Origin: Oceanobacillus manasiensis
GTDB taxonomy: Bacteria; Bacillota; Bacilli; Bacillales; Amphibacillaceae
NCBI RefSeq assembly: GCF_000724085.1
Contig: NZ_CCDL010000003.1
Location: 1-64,000 of the forward strand
Reading direction: 5' to 3'
Length of the DNA: 64,000 nt
Under the pieces are notes generated by a model, which worked only from the letters and a program-made list of their open reading frames with translations, had not been told where the DNA came from and did not search any database. The position numbers and the translations under genes are program-made. Numbering within the stretch: the first letter of the stretch is position 1; each line of letters begins with the position of its first letter. Shown in pieces: positions 23,932 to 34,077 of this stretch.

Positions 23932-25102
23932 AAGGCAGAGCGATATTTTAGAGAGAGCCTCAAGGTATGTTGAAACAGTCATTAGACCACAATCGGGAGA
24001 ATTTGATCAAAATCAAGCGATATCAGAAGAGGTAATTTTCGGTATGGCTGAGAGAGGGTTTTTGGGAGCAGCCATTCCAACTGAATACGGCGGTTTAGGA
24101 CTAGATCCTTTGAATTACGGTATCTTCACTAAAATATTTGGGAAAGCATGTTCCTCCACAAGAACTTTATTGACTGTTCATACTTCCCTTGTATGTGAAA
24201 CATTGTTGAAATTAGGAAGTACCTACCAAAAGGAAAAGTACTTAAAAGACCTTGCGAACGGTCGACGCATTGGGTGTTTTGCTTTATCGGAGCCAAATGC
24301 TGGAAGTAATATCAACGACTTACAAACAAAATGTGAGGAGCAAGAAGATTATTTCATTCTGAATGGGAAAAAAAAGTGGATTTCATTTGGAGAAGTAGCT
24401 GATTTATTTTTGGTTGTCGCAACGGAACAAGGTATCATAAAGACCTTTATCGTCGAAAGTTCAATGCCAGGAATTGAAATTCAACCAATGAAAGGTATGT
24501 TAGCTGGACGTGCTACACACATGGCCGAAGTTACCTTGCGCGACATGAAAGTTCCAAAAGAACAATTAGTGGGGATATACGGAAAGGGATTCAATATTGT
24601 AGTTAATACAGCTCTTTTTTATGGCCGTTACAGTATTGCCTGGGCTGGACTAGCAATTGTAGAATCCGCTTTAGAGGAAATGACGAAATACGCCAGAACT
24701 AGAGAGCAGTTTGGTCAAAAAATCGGCCAATTTCAACTCGTTAAAAGAATGATTGCTAACGCCGTAACGGATGTCCATGCCGCTCAATCTTTGTGCAATA
24801 GAGCGGGAGAGTTACGCAATGCTAATAACGATGAGGCAATTATGGAAACGAACATAGCTAAATACTTTACGTCCAAGGCAGCATTTCGCGTTGCTTCTGA
24901 TGCTGTTCAAGTATTAGGAGGCAACGGATGTTGGAATGAATATCCTGTTGAAAGATTATTTAGGGAATCAAAAATTTTGGAAATCATAGAAGGTACTTCA
25001 CAGATTCAACAGATTCTAATTGCAGATTATGGAATCCAAAAATATAGTACCAATACTATGGAACGGAGGAGTGGTTATGAAAAAGTACACGACTTTAGTT
25101 GA
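23921..25102 (+). CDS. Acyl-CoA dehydrogenase-like flavoenzyme (FkbI/ZmaE type)
   Basis: 393 residues, overlapping the ACP gene by 11 nt. Family hallmarks: CFALSEPNAGSNINDLQT, GKKKWISFGEVADL, TREQFGQKIGQFQLVKRMIA, VQVLGGNGCWNEYPVERLFRESKILEIIEGTSQIQQ, including the catalytic Glu in IEGTSQIQ. In FK520 and zwittermicin clusters this enzyme oxidises the C1-C3 unit on the ACP toward hydroxymalonyl-ACP. It is encoded together with its ACP, FkbH and FkbK partners, which fixes its role. Confidence 0.88.
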   Translation: MQTERQSDILERASRYVETVIRPQSGEFDQNQAISEEVIFGMAERGFLGAAIPTEYGGLGLDPLNYGIFTKIFGKACSSTRTLLTVHTSLVCETLLKLGSTYQKEKYLKDLANGRRIGCFALSEPNAGSNINDLQTKCEEQEDYFILNGKKKWISFGEVADLFLVVATEQGIIKTFIVESSMPGIEIQPMKGMLAGRATHMAEVTLRDMKVPKEQLVGIYGKGFNIVVNTALFYGRYSIAWAGLAIVESALEEMTKYARTREQFGQKIGQFQLVKRMIANAVTDVHAAQSLCNRAGELRNANNDEAIMETNIAKYFTSKAAFRVASDAVQVLGGNGCWNEYPVERLFRESKILEIIEGTSQIQQILIADYGIQKYSTNTMERRSGYEKVHDFS

Positions 25103-27038
25103 GAGTTTAAAGGAAGGAGCAGTAAATGATAAAGGAGTCCAATTTATTTATAGTGCCAATGATGAGGAATTTATGTCATACGAGGAGCTTTTATCAGAAG
25201 CTAGCAATTATCTTACGGCATTTCAAGAAATGGGTGTTAACAAGGGAGATGAATTAATATTACAATTTGAATCCGAACGTCCATTTCTCATATCCTTTTG
25301 GGCATGTTTGATTGGGGGAATAATCCCTGTTCCACTTCCATTTGATGAAACAAAGGGAAACGAGAAAAGATTGTTTAATCTTTGGCCTATACTTAAGCAA
25401 CCTTGGATTGCAACAAACAGTGACATACTTAAAAATAATTTAAAGTTATTTGCAAAAGAAAATGATCTTTTCCATACTTTTGAATCAATGTCATCACATC
25501 TGTTTTCACCTGAGCAAGTAGATTGTGTGAATCAACAACCTGAATATTATGAGCCTCATGCTGATGATATTGCATATATTCAATTCTCATCAGGTTCTAC
25601 TGGTCAGCCTAAAGGCGTTATAATAACACATAAATCATTATTGACAAGCCTATATGATGCGGCAGAAAAAATGAAGCCCATTAAGTCAGATTCAATGCTA
25701 TGTTGGATACCTTTAACACATACATTTGGCTTTACTCTTTTCCATTTGTTTCCGATATTATATGGATTAAATCAATATCATATGCAGCCGGGAGTATTTA
25801 TATCAAATCCTAACATTTGGTTTAGTTTTGTTCATAAATATCAAGTTAGTGTGATAGGTGCTCCAAATTTCGGATACCGTCATTTCCTTAAGCACTTTAA
25901 TTCCGAAATAGCTAATAAAGAAGAGTGGGATTTTAATTGTGTCAGGATGACTTGGTTTGGTTCAGAAAATATACCGATATCGTTATATAACGAATTCTTA
26001 GAATCGTTGAGTCCATGGGGGTTATCAGATCAGACATTCATAACGGCTTACGGTATGACTGAAAACAGCGCACTAGTAGCTATGAATGACTTAAATCAAC
26101 TACCTTTATCTTATTCTGTTGATCGTACACATTTGGGTGTGGGACAGGAACTAAAAATTGTTGAACCTGATTCCATGAATGCTATTGAAATTGTGAGTGT
26201 CGGTTATCCGATTGAGCATACTGATCTTAGGATTATTGTAAACGGTACAGCCTGCATTGAGAACGTTGTAGGACATATTGAACTCAACGGACCCACTGTG
26301 ACTCCAGGATATTATCGAAATTCAGAAACTACACAAAAGTCATTTACCGTGGATGGTTGGTTAAAGACTGGAGATATTGGGCTTATTGCTGGTGGTGAGC
26401 TATTTGTTATAGGACGTGCTAAAGACATAATCATCATCAATGGGAAAAATTACTTTCTTACGGATATTGAAGATATGCTTGTTCAAGGTGCTGGTAAAAA
26501 TATGGTTGGGGCATATGTCGCATGTGGTGTTCCAAATGCAGAAACAAGCACAGAGGATTTGATTATATTTGTACATTTAGAGGAAGAGGCCGATCAGTTT
26601 AATTCCATTGTAAAAGAAGTTCAACTAGCGCTATTTAAGCATAATGGTCTACGTGCTGCACACGTATTACCTATTAAATCAATACCAAAAACCGATAGCA
26701 ATAAAGTTCAACGTTATAAATTGGTCGAGAATTACCAAGCAGGGGAGTTTAATCAAATCATTGATAAGATAAATCAGTCTAGTCGGTCAATTAAACAAAA
26801 AAATAAATGGATTAAGTTAATTAAGGCAGAAGTTGAAGAGTTGACAGGAATGACAAATGTAAGTGTAACTACTAATTTTTTTGATCTAGGCCTTAGTTCG
26901 GCCCAGTTGGTCGTATTACAAGATCAATTGCAAAAAAGTTTAGGTGTTGATCTAGAAGTTTCTGATACCCTGAATTATCCAAATATACAAACTCTTGCGA
27001 ACTTCATAAACAGTAATGGAAAAGCTTCGTTAGTTTGA
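25077..27038 (+). CDS. Acyl-AMP ligase-ACP loading protein (FAAL-like)
   Basis: 653 residues from MKKYTTLVESLKEG (ACGGAGGAG 5 nt upstream), overlapping the previous gene by 26 nt. The adenylating domain has IQFSSGSTGQPKGVIITHKS (A3), WIPLTHTFGF, the FAAL-like GAPNFGYRHF, AYGMTENS, LKTGDIG and GRAKDIIIINGKN. A C-terminal ACP (about 580-650) has its attachment Ser in FFDLGLSSAQLV. Such proteins activate a carboxylic acid as the AMP ester and pass it to their own ACP, so it should start the assembly line. Starter identity cannot be read, but a fatty or short aliphatic acid is likely. Confidence 0.88.
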   Translation: MKKYTTLVESLKEGAVNDKGVQFIYSANDEEFMSYEELLSEASNYLTAFQEMGVNKGDELILQFESERPFLISFWACLIGGIIPVPLPFDETKGNEKRLFNLWPILKQPWIATNSDILKNNLKLFAKENDLFHTFESMSSHLFSPEQVDCVNQQPEYYEPHADDIAYIQFSSGSTGQPKGVIITHKSLLTSLYDAAEKMKPIKSDSMLCWIPLTHTFGFTLFHLFPILYGLNQYHMQPGVFISNPNIWFSFVHKYQVSVIGAPNFGYRHFLKHFNSEIANKEEWDFNCVRMTWFGSENIPISLYNEFLESLSPWGLSDQTFITAYGMTENSALVAMNDLNQLPLSYSVDRTHLGVGQELKIVEPDSMNAIEIVSVGYPIEHTDLRIIVNGTACIENVVGHIELNGPTVTPGYYRNSETTQKSFTVDGWLKTGDIGLIAGGELFVIGRAKDIIIINGKNYFLTDIEDMLVQGAGKNMVGAYVACGVPNAETSTEDLIIFVHLEEEADQFNSIVKEVQLALFKHNGLRAAHVLPIKSIPKTDSNKVQRYKLVENYQAGEFNQIIDKINQSSRSIKQKNKWIKLIKAEVEELTGMTNVSVTTNFFDLGLSSAQLVVLQDQLQKSLGVDLEVSDTLNYPNIQTLANFINSNGKASLV

Positions 27039-27057
27039 GAAAAGGGAGGAGAACGAC

Positions 27058-30000
27058 ATTCGGGAAAATGAGGGTATTGCTATAGTTAGTATGTCTTGTC
27101 GCTTTCCAGGAGGTGCAGATACACCGGAGAAATTTTGGGAACTATTGGATAAGGGCATCGATCCGGTTAGTGAAATACCTGAAGGTAGATGGAAAGACGA
27201 TCCGTCGACCAACAAAAATATTACTACACGTAAAGGATCATACCTTGATGATGTAGAAAAGTTTGATCCATTGTTTTTTGGAATTTCGCCAAAGGAAGCT
27301 CAATCAATGGACCCTCAACAACGGCTTTTGCTGGAATTACATTGGGAAGCTTTAGAGGATGCAGGTTGGGATCCAACATCATTAGCTGGAACAAAAACAG
27401 GGGTGTTTGTAGGGATTTCTGGCAGTGATTATGCTCAGATCGGTCGTGACCTTGGGCATTCCCCGGGACCCTATACCTTTACCGGAACTTTGCTGAATAC
27501 TGCTGCTGGTCGAATTTCATATGTTCTTGGTCTGCAAGGTCCATCCATGGCTATTGACACAGCATGTTCTTCTTCTTTGGTATCGGTACATCAGGGGATG
27601 TTACAACTACGGTCAGGTGGTTGTGATGTCGCATTGGTATCAGGGGTAAATTTAATTTTAAGGGCAGAGGGACATGTTGGTACAACCAGCCTTGGAGCAT
27701 TGTCTCCTTCTGAGCGTTGCCGAAGTTTTGATGATTCTGCTGACGGATACATTCGGAGTGAAGGTAGTGCTGTTCTTATCCTCAAACGATTGGAAGATGC
27801 AAAGCGGGATGGAGATTATTTGTGGGGGGTTATCCGTGGAGGTGCCGTTAATCACGATGGCCGTAGTGGTGGACTGACTGTTCCTAATGGATTGTCCCAA
27901 CAACAACTGATCCGGTATGCTTTATCTGATAGTGGTTTAAAGCCGGAAGATATCGATTATGTGGAAGCACATGGCTCTGCTACAAAGATTGGTGACCCAT
28001 TAGAGGTCAATGCATTAGCAGAAGTTTTTAAGAAAAGGAAACAATCGGTTCACTTAGGGAGTGTAAAATCAAATCTGGGTCATCTTGAAGCGGCTGCAGG
28101 CATAGCCGGTTTGTGTAAAATATTGTTATCGATGAAGCATGGTCGGATTCCAGCAAATCTACATTTCCAAAAAGGGAATCGCTTAATAAAATGGGATAAA
28201 ATCCCACTTGAGGTTGTTCATGAGCCTATAGAATGGAAAGCAAGACAAGGTGTGCGTCGGGCTGGGATAAGCGCATTTGGTATTAGTGGAACCAATGCTC
28301 ATTTAGTGGTTGAATCAGCTACTGAAAATAATAAGGAATTACCATTAAATAATACAGATGCACATTTATGTACGATATCTGCTCAAAGTGAGAATGCTTT
28401 GCGTCAATATGTCAGGGATTTAGCAGATTGGTGTCGTCAACCGACAGCTGGAATAGCTGAACTTTGTGTGAATCTTAACCGGGGGAGAGCGTCACTCAGT
28501 CATCGACTTGCACTGACCGTAAGTGATTTGGAATCTTTGGAAAAACGACTGGACAATCTGGCTAATTCTTCAAAGAAGCTAGGGGTTCAAGTGGGTGAGG
28601 TACAAAAACCTTTAGTTTTTCTGTTCACTGGACAAGGATCACATTACCATAATATGGCACGAACCTTGTATGAACAATCCTCAGTATTTAGAAAGAAATT
28701 TGATGAACTTGATGCATTGTTTGAAATGAAAATCGGAAAATCGTTGGGACAAATCATTTATGGTCCAGAGACTGCTGAGATTCATCTCCCTTTATATGCA
28801 CAACCTTTGATCTTTTCCATCCAGATCGCATTAGCTCATTTTTGGGAATCTTTAGGCGTAGTACCGGATATGTTCATTGGACATAGCATTGGCGAGTATT
28901 CAGCTGCATGTTTAGATGGTGTAGTAAGTATGGAAGATGCTATCCATATGGTTTTCACTAGAGCATATATCATGGATGAAACGCCTATGGAAGGTCGTAT
29001 GGCTGGTATGTTAGCCAATGAGTCTGTTGTTCGCGAAATGATTAGTAAGTATGATGATGTTTCTATAGCTGCAATTAACTCATCAGAGAATGTCACAGTA
29101 TCTGGTGGAAAGTCGAGTATGGACGATTTAGTATCTCGAGCACGAAAAAAGAGAATCTTTGTTGAGGATCTTTTAGTGTCTCATCCTTTCCATTCGGTGA
29201 TGATGAAAGATAGGGCACACCTACTAAAAACTGAATTTGAAAAAGTGACATTTCATGAACCATCCTATCGTTTTATCTCTTCGGTATATGATGATTTTAT
29301 TCCTGAAGATGTCATGTTAAATGGGGATTATTGGGTAAAACATTTGGTGGAGCCAGTTCGCTTTTCTGATGCATTGGAAACAGCGGTTTCACAAGGAGCC
29401 CGTGTTTTTCTGGAAATTGGAGGTACTGCAACCCTATGTGGACTGGCAGCGCAAAACAATTTAAGTGGAGAAAATTTGTTGTTTTTACCTAGTTTACGTA
29501 AGAATCGTTCTTCATGGAAGCAAATATACCAAAGCTTAGGCCGATTGTGGGAAACTGGTTATCCAATACAATGGAATGCTCTTTATAGTGGTGATTTTAC
29601 AAGAACAGAGAATCTTCCACATACTCCTTACGATCGCAAAAAATACTGGATATCGGATATAAATGTTTCCAATCAAACATCCCAGGAGATTGAGAATACG
29701 TTGGAATCAAAAGTGGAGCAGCAAATAGACGATTTCCGGGGAAAAATGGATACGCATTTGAAGAAGATTGAAAATGATGCTGATATTCAGGAGTCTTTAA
29801 GGAACATGCTAGAGGACATTGTAGAGGTGCGTAGTGAAGATATTACGAATTCTATGAATCTATTTAGATTTGGACTGGATTCTTTAATGCTTGTACAACT
29901 TTCCGAGAAAATTATGCATCAATATCGTTTAGATATTCCAATAAAAATGTTCTTTGCTGATTTGAATACAGTTAATGCATTAAGCAAATATATTCACGAG

Positions 30001-33000
30001 AATTGTTTTGAATCCGTTAATGCTTCTGCACAAGAATTGAGAGTTGAGGAAGAGACGTCTATGTCAGCTCTAAGCTCCTTGCTGGAAAAAATGGAAACAC
30101 GGTTAATCCGCATTGAGGAAAGGTTAACAACGTTAGATCCAAACGATGAAAACATTGTAAGAGTTGATAATAACAAAGGTGAGAGTAACAAGCAGGATCT
30201 CGAATTAACTTCTGATCAACAAAGAGTTTACTTTTTATCACAACTTGAAGGTGGAAATGTCGCTAACCAAATTGCTCAGGTGTATAGGTTAGATAATCCG
30301 ATTGATATCAATAAATTAAAAAAATTCTTTCAGAATATTTCAGATAAACATGAGACACTACGGAGCTCTTTCCGCATTACAGGCTCTAATATTACCTATG
30401 ACATTGCCGATAGAATTGAACCCGTGTATGCAGAGATAGATCTACGAGATGAAGATGGTGAAGCGAAATTTAAGGATTTCTTTGAAAGTCCATTTGTCCT
30501 TTCTAAGCCTCCTTTGTGGAGATGGGGATTAGTACAAGATGATAAAGGATATAGGTTGATCTTAAATTCACATCATACTATTGCTGATGGGTACGCTTTA
30601 AACCTGATATTGAATGATTTATCTGATTTATTGAATGGAGTTCCCTTGAGGGAGGTACCGAAGCATTATCGAGATTTCGTAGTGAAAGAACAGGCATTCC
30701 TAAATAGCAAAGAGGCCCATAAACAACGGGAATGGTGGTTAAACCAATTGAACCCACTTCCGAATTCGCTGGATCTTCCAAGTGATATATCTAGACCAGA
30801 AATAAACCCCTTTGGAGGTTCGATAAGTAAATTTACGCTGGATGCTGATATAACAGCTGCTATTAAAACCTTGGCAAAAGAAAATAATGCTACAACATTC
30901 ATGGGAGTATTGGCAGCATGGACTGCATTTTTGGGTAAGTTGTCTAATCAAACAGACTTTTGTGTTGCTGTTCCATTGAATAGACGAAATGTGGGTGACT
31001 TTAAATACAATGTCGGGATGTTTACTCAAACAATCATACTGCGGTCGAATCTCGATTCATCCATCTCCTTTATCGATTATTTACGAACGATGAAAGATAC
31101 CCTTCTGGATGCGTATAGTAACGGTGATTATCCTTTTGATATGTTGTTGGAAGAACTGGAAATTCCACGAGATATGAGTCGTAATCCACTATTTGATGTG
31201 ATGGTCAATTACAATACGATAGAACAAAAGGATTATCAATTTGGTGATGTTAAAGGAGTTCGAGATGAAATTCCACGCCGATATGCCCAGTTCGATTTAT
31301 TTTTAGATGTGCTGGAAAGTGATGATGAAATAATTTTCAGGTTAAATTATGCAAAACCATTGTTCTCACAGGAACGTATTGATGATTGGATTAAGCGTTT
31401 TCAGATATTTTTAAAGGAAATCATCAAAGCGCCTGAAATACCATTTTCAGATTTTGAACTCACACATGGGGCAGAACAAAAGCTGCTGTCTATGGGGAGA
31501 GGAGTTAAAGACGAAAATGATAAAACGACGGTAAACAAACTTTTGTCTGATGTTTTTAAAAATAAACCCACGGAATCTGCCGTTTGGTTTCAAGGAAAAG
31601 AACTATCCTATAAAGAACTTGGTATACGATCTAGGATGTTGGCTGATCACTTAATGAAATTAGGGGTTCGCCCTGGGGGGAAAATAGGAATATTGCTTTC
31701 ACGAACTCCTGATATGCTGGCATCGATGTTGGCGGCGATAAAATTAGGGTGTGTTTTTGTACCTTTGGACTCGTCATTTCCAAAGGAGCGCTTGAGATAC
31801 ATGATGGAAGACAGCGCTATTCAGCAATTGATAAGTGAAAGAACAATAATGGAATACCATGACTTTTCATTACCTTACTTAGATCCAGCTAATCTTGAAA
31901 TGAATGAAAAGAATGGGAATCTAGAAGCCCCCATCTTGAATAACGAGGTACAACCAAGTGATATAGCTTACATTATTTATACATCGGGTTCGACTGGGAA
32001 GCCGAAAGGAGTAGAAATAGAGCACGGTTCCTTGGCCAATTTTACGGTTGGCATGGCGAAAGCATTAGACTGGCCGAATGGAGCAAGAACTGCTTGTTTT
32101 ACAACTTCATCTTTCGACATATTTCTACTTGAAACAATACTTTGCCTTGTACATGGCGGATGTGTTGTATTGTCACATAATGAAGCGGCTAATCCAGCTG
32201 AAATGGCACATATAGTGACCAATGGAGGAGTGGAATGTCTACAGATGACTCCTACACGATTACAGCTATTGTGTGCTGATTCTAAAAATGCGGATAAAGT
32301 TTTGAAATCGGTAAAAGTCCTTATAGTTGGAGGAGAGGTTTTCCCGACCCCTCTGTTACCTTTCCTACAAAGCTTTCCAACTCTACGTATCTTTAATGTA
32401 TACGGACCAACAGAGACATGTGTGTGGTCCACGTATAAAGAATTAACAAAAACTGAAACAGTCAGCATTGGACTTCCGATTGCCAATACAAATGTTTATG
32501 TATTGGATAAAAACAGACGCTTGGTATCTACAGGAGTAATTGGCGATTTATGGATAGGCGGATCAGGTGTTGCGCATGGGTATCATAATAAACCGGAATT
32601 GACCGCTGAACGGTTTGTTGAAGAGCCATTTACGGATGGGAGAATGTATTTTACTGGTGATCGGGCTGTGTGGAAGGATGGCGAACTAGTTTCACTCGGT
32701 AGAGAGGATGATCAAGTCAAACTTCGAGGTTTTCGAATCGAATTAGGTGAAATTGAAGAAGTTTTGCGAGAACATCCTGCCATTATTAATGGTGCAGCAG
32801 CAGTCCAAGAGTTAAGTCCTGGAAATCATGTGTTAGTAGCATATTTCCAAAAGCATCAAGAAGAAATTGTAATAGAAAGTGAGATTAGTGAATGGTTGGC
32901 TGAACGATTACCGGAATATATGGAAGCTGATTTTATCGTTGAACTACCTTTTATTCCACAAACATTGAATGGGAAAACCGATCGGAAACAATTGCCATTG

Positions 33001-33852
33001 CCCAACGTAAATAGAAAAGAGCATTCGAATGAAAACGTAGCGGAGCGAGTGGAAGATACCATTCTAAATATCTGGAAAAAGGTTTTGGGAGATAAAGAGA
33101 TTGGACTTAACGATAGTTTTTTTGATATTGGCGGCAAGTCCTTCAGTCTTGTTCTTGTTCATGATGAACTGGAAAAAAAGTTTCCAGGTGTTGTTACCGT
33201 AGCTGATTTGTTTGCACTTTCCACCATTTCAAAATTAAAGGAATACATTGTGGATGTAGGTCAGAAAACGGTTCATAAAGGGAAGTTTGCATTGCCAGAA
33301 GCATGGTTTGATGTTTATTCAAAAGAGGAAGGTCAAGTTGAGACAATGTTAGAATTAGGGATTTCCAACGCTGTAAAAGATTTAGGGTTCCATTATGGTT
33401 TAGATTTCTCTGAAACGCTTTTTGGTCTATTTGCCTTGTATTTGCATAAAAGTCACAGATTGGAGAGAGTTCCTTTATGGACCATTGGCTATATGGAACG
33501 TGCTGCTTGTGTGAATTTTGATTTTCACAGTTATTCTGATCTTGGGCAGGTTCTTAAGGATCTATCAGCTTCTTTTCCAACACAGAAAGATTTCCAAACG
33601 ATCAATTCTCTGGATTTGATTACGAGTTCAGATGAACATGTCCGGGTAGGCTTTGTAAATGAGAACGACATGGATAGTAGAAAGCTGTTAAAAAAGTTTG
33701 ATTTTTACTTAGTTGTTCATAAGAAGCAGGACCAAATAAAATTATCCATTATTTATGGAAGACGTACTGCAGCAAATACTTTACAGACCCAACTCAAACA
33801 ATTTGTAAAAATGGTAAGCCTAGTAGTAGAAAAAATAGTTAGTTTGACCTAA
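27058..33852 (+). CDS. Hybrid PKS-NRPS: KS-AT-ACP-C-A(Gly)-PCP, with a C-terminal C-like remnant
   Basis: 2253 residues from the first ATG (27091), but KS homology begins earlier (ENEGIAIVSMSCRFPGG). The only candidate start is ATT at 27058, 7 nt after GGGAGGAG. Counting from the ATG: KS (Cys 159 in DTACSSS, EAHGSAT, NLGHLE); AT with GHSIGEYSA (Ser about 599) and HPFH; ACP (Ser 931 in FGLDSL); C domain with HHTIADG (about 1161); A domain with TSGSTG (about 1631); PCP (Ser 2017 in GGKSF). The A-domain pocket reads D-I-L-Q-I-G-V-V-W, close to the glycine code. The last 180 residues resemble the end of a condensation domain. The AT may take hydroxymalonyl-ACP (inference). Confidence 0.92.
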   Translation: MRENEGIAIVSMSCRFPGGADTPEKFWELLDKGIDPVSEIPEGRWKDDPSTNKNITTRKGSYLDDVEKFDPLFFGISPKEAQSMDPQQRLLLELHWEALEDAGWDPTSLAGTKTGVFVGISGSDYAQIGRDLGHSPGPYTFTGTLLNTAAGRISYVLGLQGPSMAIDTACSSSLVSVHQGMLQLRSGGCDVALVSGVNLILRAEGHVGTTSLGALSPSERCRSFDDSADGYIRSEGSAVLILKRLEDAKRDGDYLWGVIRGGAVNHDGRSGGLTVPNGLSQQQLIRYALSDSGLKPEDIDYVEAHGSATKIGDPLEVNALAEVFKKRKQSVHLGSVKSNLGHLEAAAGIAGLCKILLSMKHGRIPANLHFQKGNRLIKWDKIPLEVVHEPIEWKARQGVRRAGISAFGISGTNAHLVVESATENNKELPLNNTDAHLCTISAQSENALRQYVRDLADWCRQPTAGIAELCVNLNRGRASLSHRLALTVSDLESLEKRLDNLANSSKKLGVQVGEVQKPLVFLFTGQGSHYHNMARTLYEQSSVFRKKFDELDALFEMKIGKSLGQIIYGPETAEIHLPLYAQPLIFSIQIALAHFWESLGVVPDMFIGHSIGEYSAACLDGVVSMEDAIHMVFTRAYIMDETPMEGRMAGMLANESVVREMISKYDDVSIAAINSSENVTVSGGKSSMDDLVSRARKKRIFVEDLLVSHPFHSVMMKDRAHLLKTEFEKVTFHEPSYRFISSVYDDFIPEDVMLNGDYWVKHLVEPVRFSDALETAVSQGARVFLEIGGTATLCGLAAQNNLSGENLLFLPSLRKNRSSWKQIYQSLGRLWETGYPIQWNALYSGDFTRTENLPHTPYDRKKYWISDINVSNQTSQEIENTLESKVEQQIDDFRGKMDTHLKKIENDADIQESLRNMLEDIVEVRSEDITNSMNLFRFGLDSLMLVQLSEKIMHQYRLDIPIKMFFADLNTVNALSKYIHENCFESVNASAQELRVEEETSMSALSSLLEKMETRLIRIEERLTTLDPNDENIVRVDNNKGESNKQDLELTSDQQRVYFLSQLEGGNVANQIAQVYRLDNPIDINKLKKFFQNISDKHETLRSSFRITGSNITYDIADRIEPVYAEIDLRDEDGEAKFKDFFESPFVLSKPPLWRWGLVQDDKGYRLILNSHHTIADGYALNLILNDLSDLLNGVPLREVPKHYRDFVVKEQAFLNSKEAHKQREWWLNQLNPLPNSLDLPSDISRPEINPFGGSISKFTLDADITAAIKTLAKENNATTFMGVLAAWTAFLGKLSNQTDFCVAVPLNRRNVGDFKYNVGMFTQTIILRSNLDSSISFIDYLRTMKDTLLDAYSNGDYPFDMLLEELEIPRDMSRNPLFDVMVNYNTIEQKDYQFGDVKGVRDEIPRRYAQFDLFLDVLESDDEIIFRLNYAKPLFSQERIDDWIKRFQIFLKEIIKAPEIPFSDFELTHGAEQKLLSMGRGVKDENDKTTVNKLLSDVFKNKPTESAVWFQGKELSYKELGIRSRMLADHLMKLGVRPGGKIGILLSRTPDMLASMLAAIKLGCVFVPLDSSFPKERLRYMMEDSAIQQLISERTIMEYHDFSLPYLDPANLEMNEKNGNLEAPILNNEVQPSDIAYIIYTSGSTGKPKGVEIEHGSLANFTVGMAKALDWPNGARTACFTTSSFDIFLLETILCLVHGGCVVLSHNEAANPAEMAHIVTNGGVECLQMTPTRLQLLCADSKNADKVLKSVKVLIVGGEVFPTPLLPFLQSFPTLRIFNVYGPTETCVWSTYKELTKTETVSIGLPIANTNVYVLDKNRRLVSTGVIGDLWIGGSGVAHGYHNKPELTAERFVEEPFTDGRMYFTGDRAVWKDGELVSLGREDDQVKLRGFRIELGEIEEVLREHPAIINGAAAVQELSPGNHVLVAYFQKHQEEIVIESEISEWLAERLPEYMEADFIVELPFIPQTLNGKTDRKQLPLPNVNRKEHSNENVAERVEDTILNIWKKVLGDKEIGLNDSFFDIGGKSFSLVLVHDELEKKFPGVVTVADLFALSTISKLKEYIVDVGQKTVHKGKFALPEAWFDVYSKEEGQVETMLELGISNAVKDLGFHYGLDFSETLFGLFALYLHKSHRLERVPLWTIGYMERAACVNFDFHSYSDLGQVLKDLSASFPTQKDFQTINSLDLITSSDEHVRVGFVNENDMDSRKLLKKFDFYLVVHKKQDQIKLSIIYGRRTAANTLQTQLKQFVKMVSLVVEKIVSLT

Positions 33853-34077
33853 ATGTACTAGCGGTGAACACTTGGAGGCGAGGATAGTAAAGACTGTCGA
33901 ATGTCACTTTCGGTTTTGACAATTTATTCTTGCCTTCTCTTGTTAATGAGACGGGTAATGTACGAAGTAAAATGCACACTAAATTATCTCAATGTTATAA
34001 AGATTTACATCTGATCTATAATTATATAGCCTTTCATTTCAAATATGATGAAAGGTTAGTGTAAAGGGGTTATAAAA
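33853..34077 (+). promoter_or_regulatory. 225-bp intergenic region with possible internal promoters
   Basis: This is the largest gap inside the synthase genes. It contains TTGACA (33917-33922) without a good -10 at 17 bp, and TATAAT (34017-34022) about 55 nt before the trans-AT gene with a weak -35. A second transcription start for the trans-AT and later genes is plausible. Confidence 0.4.
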
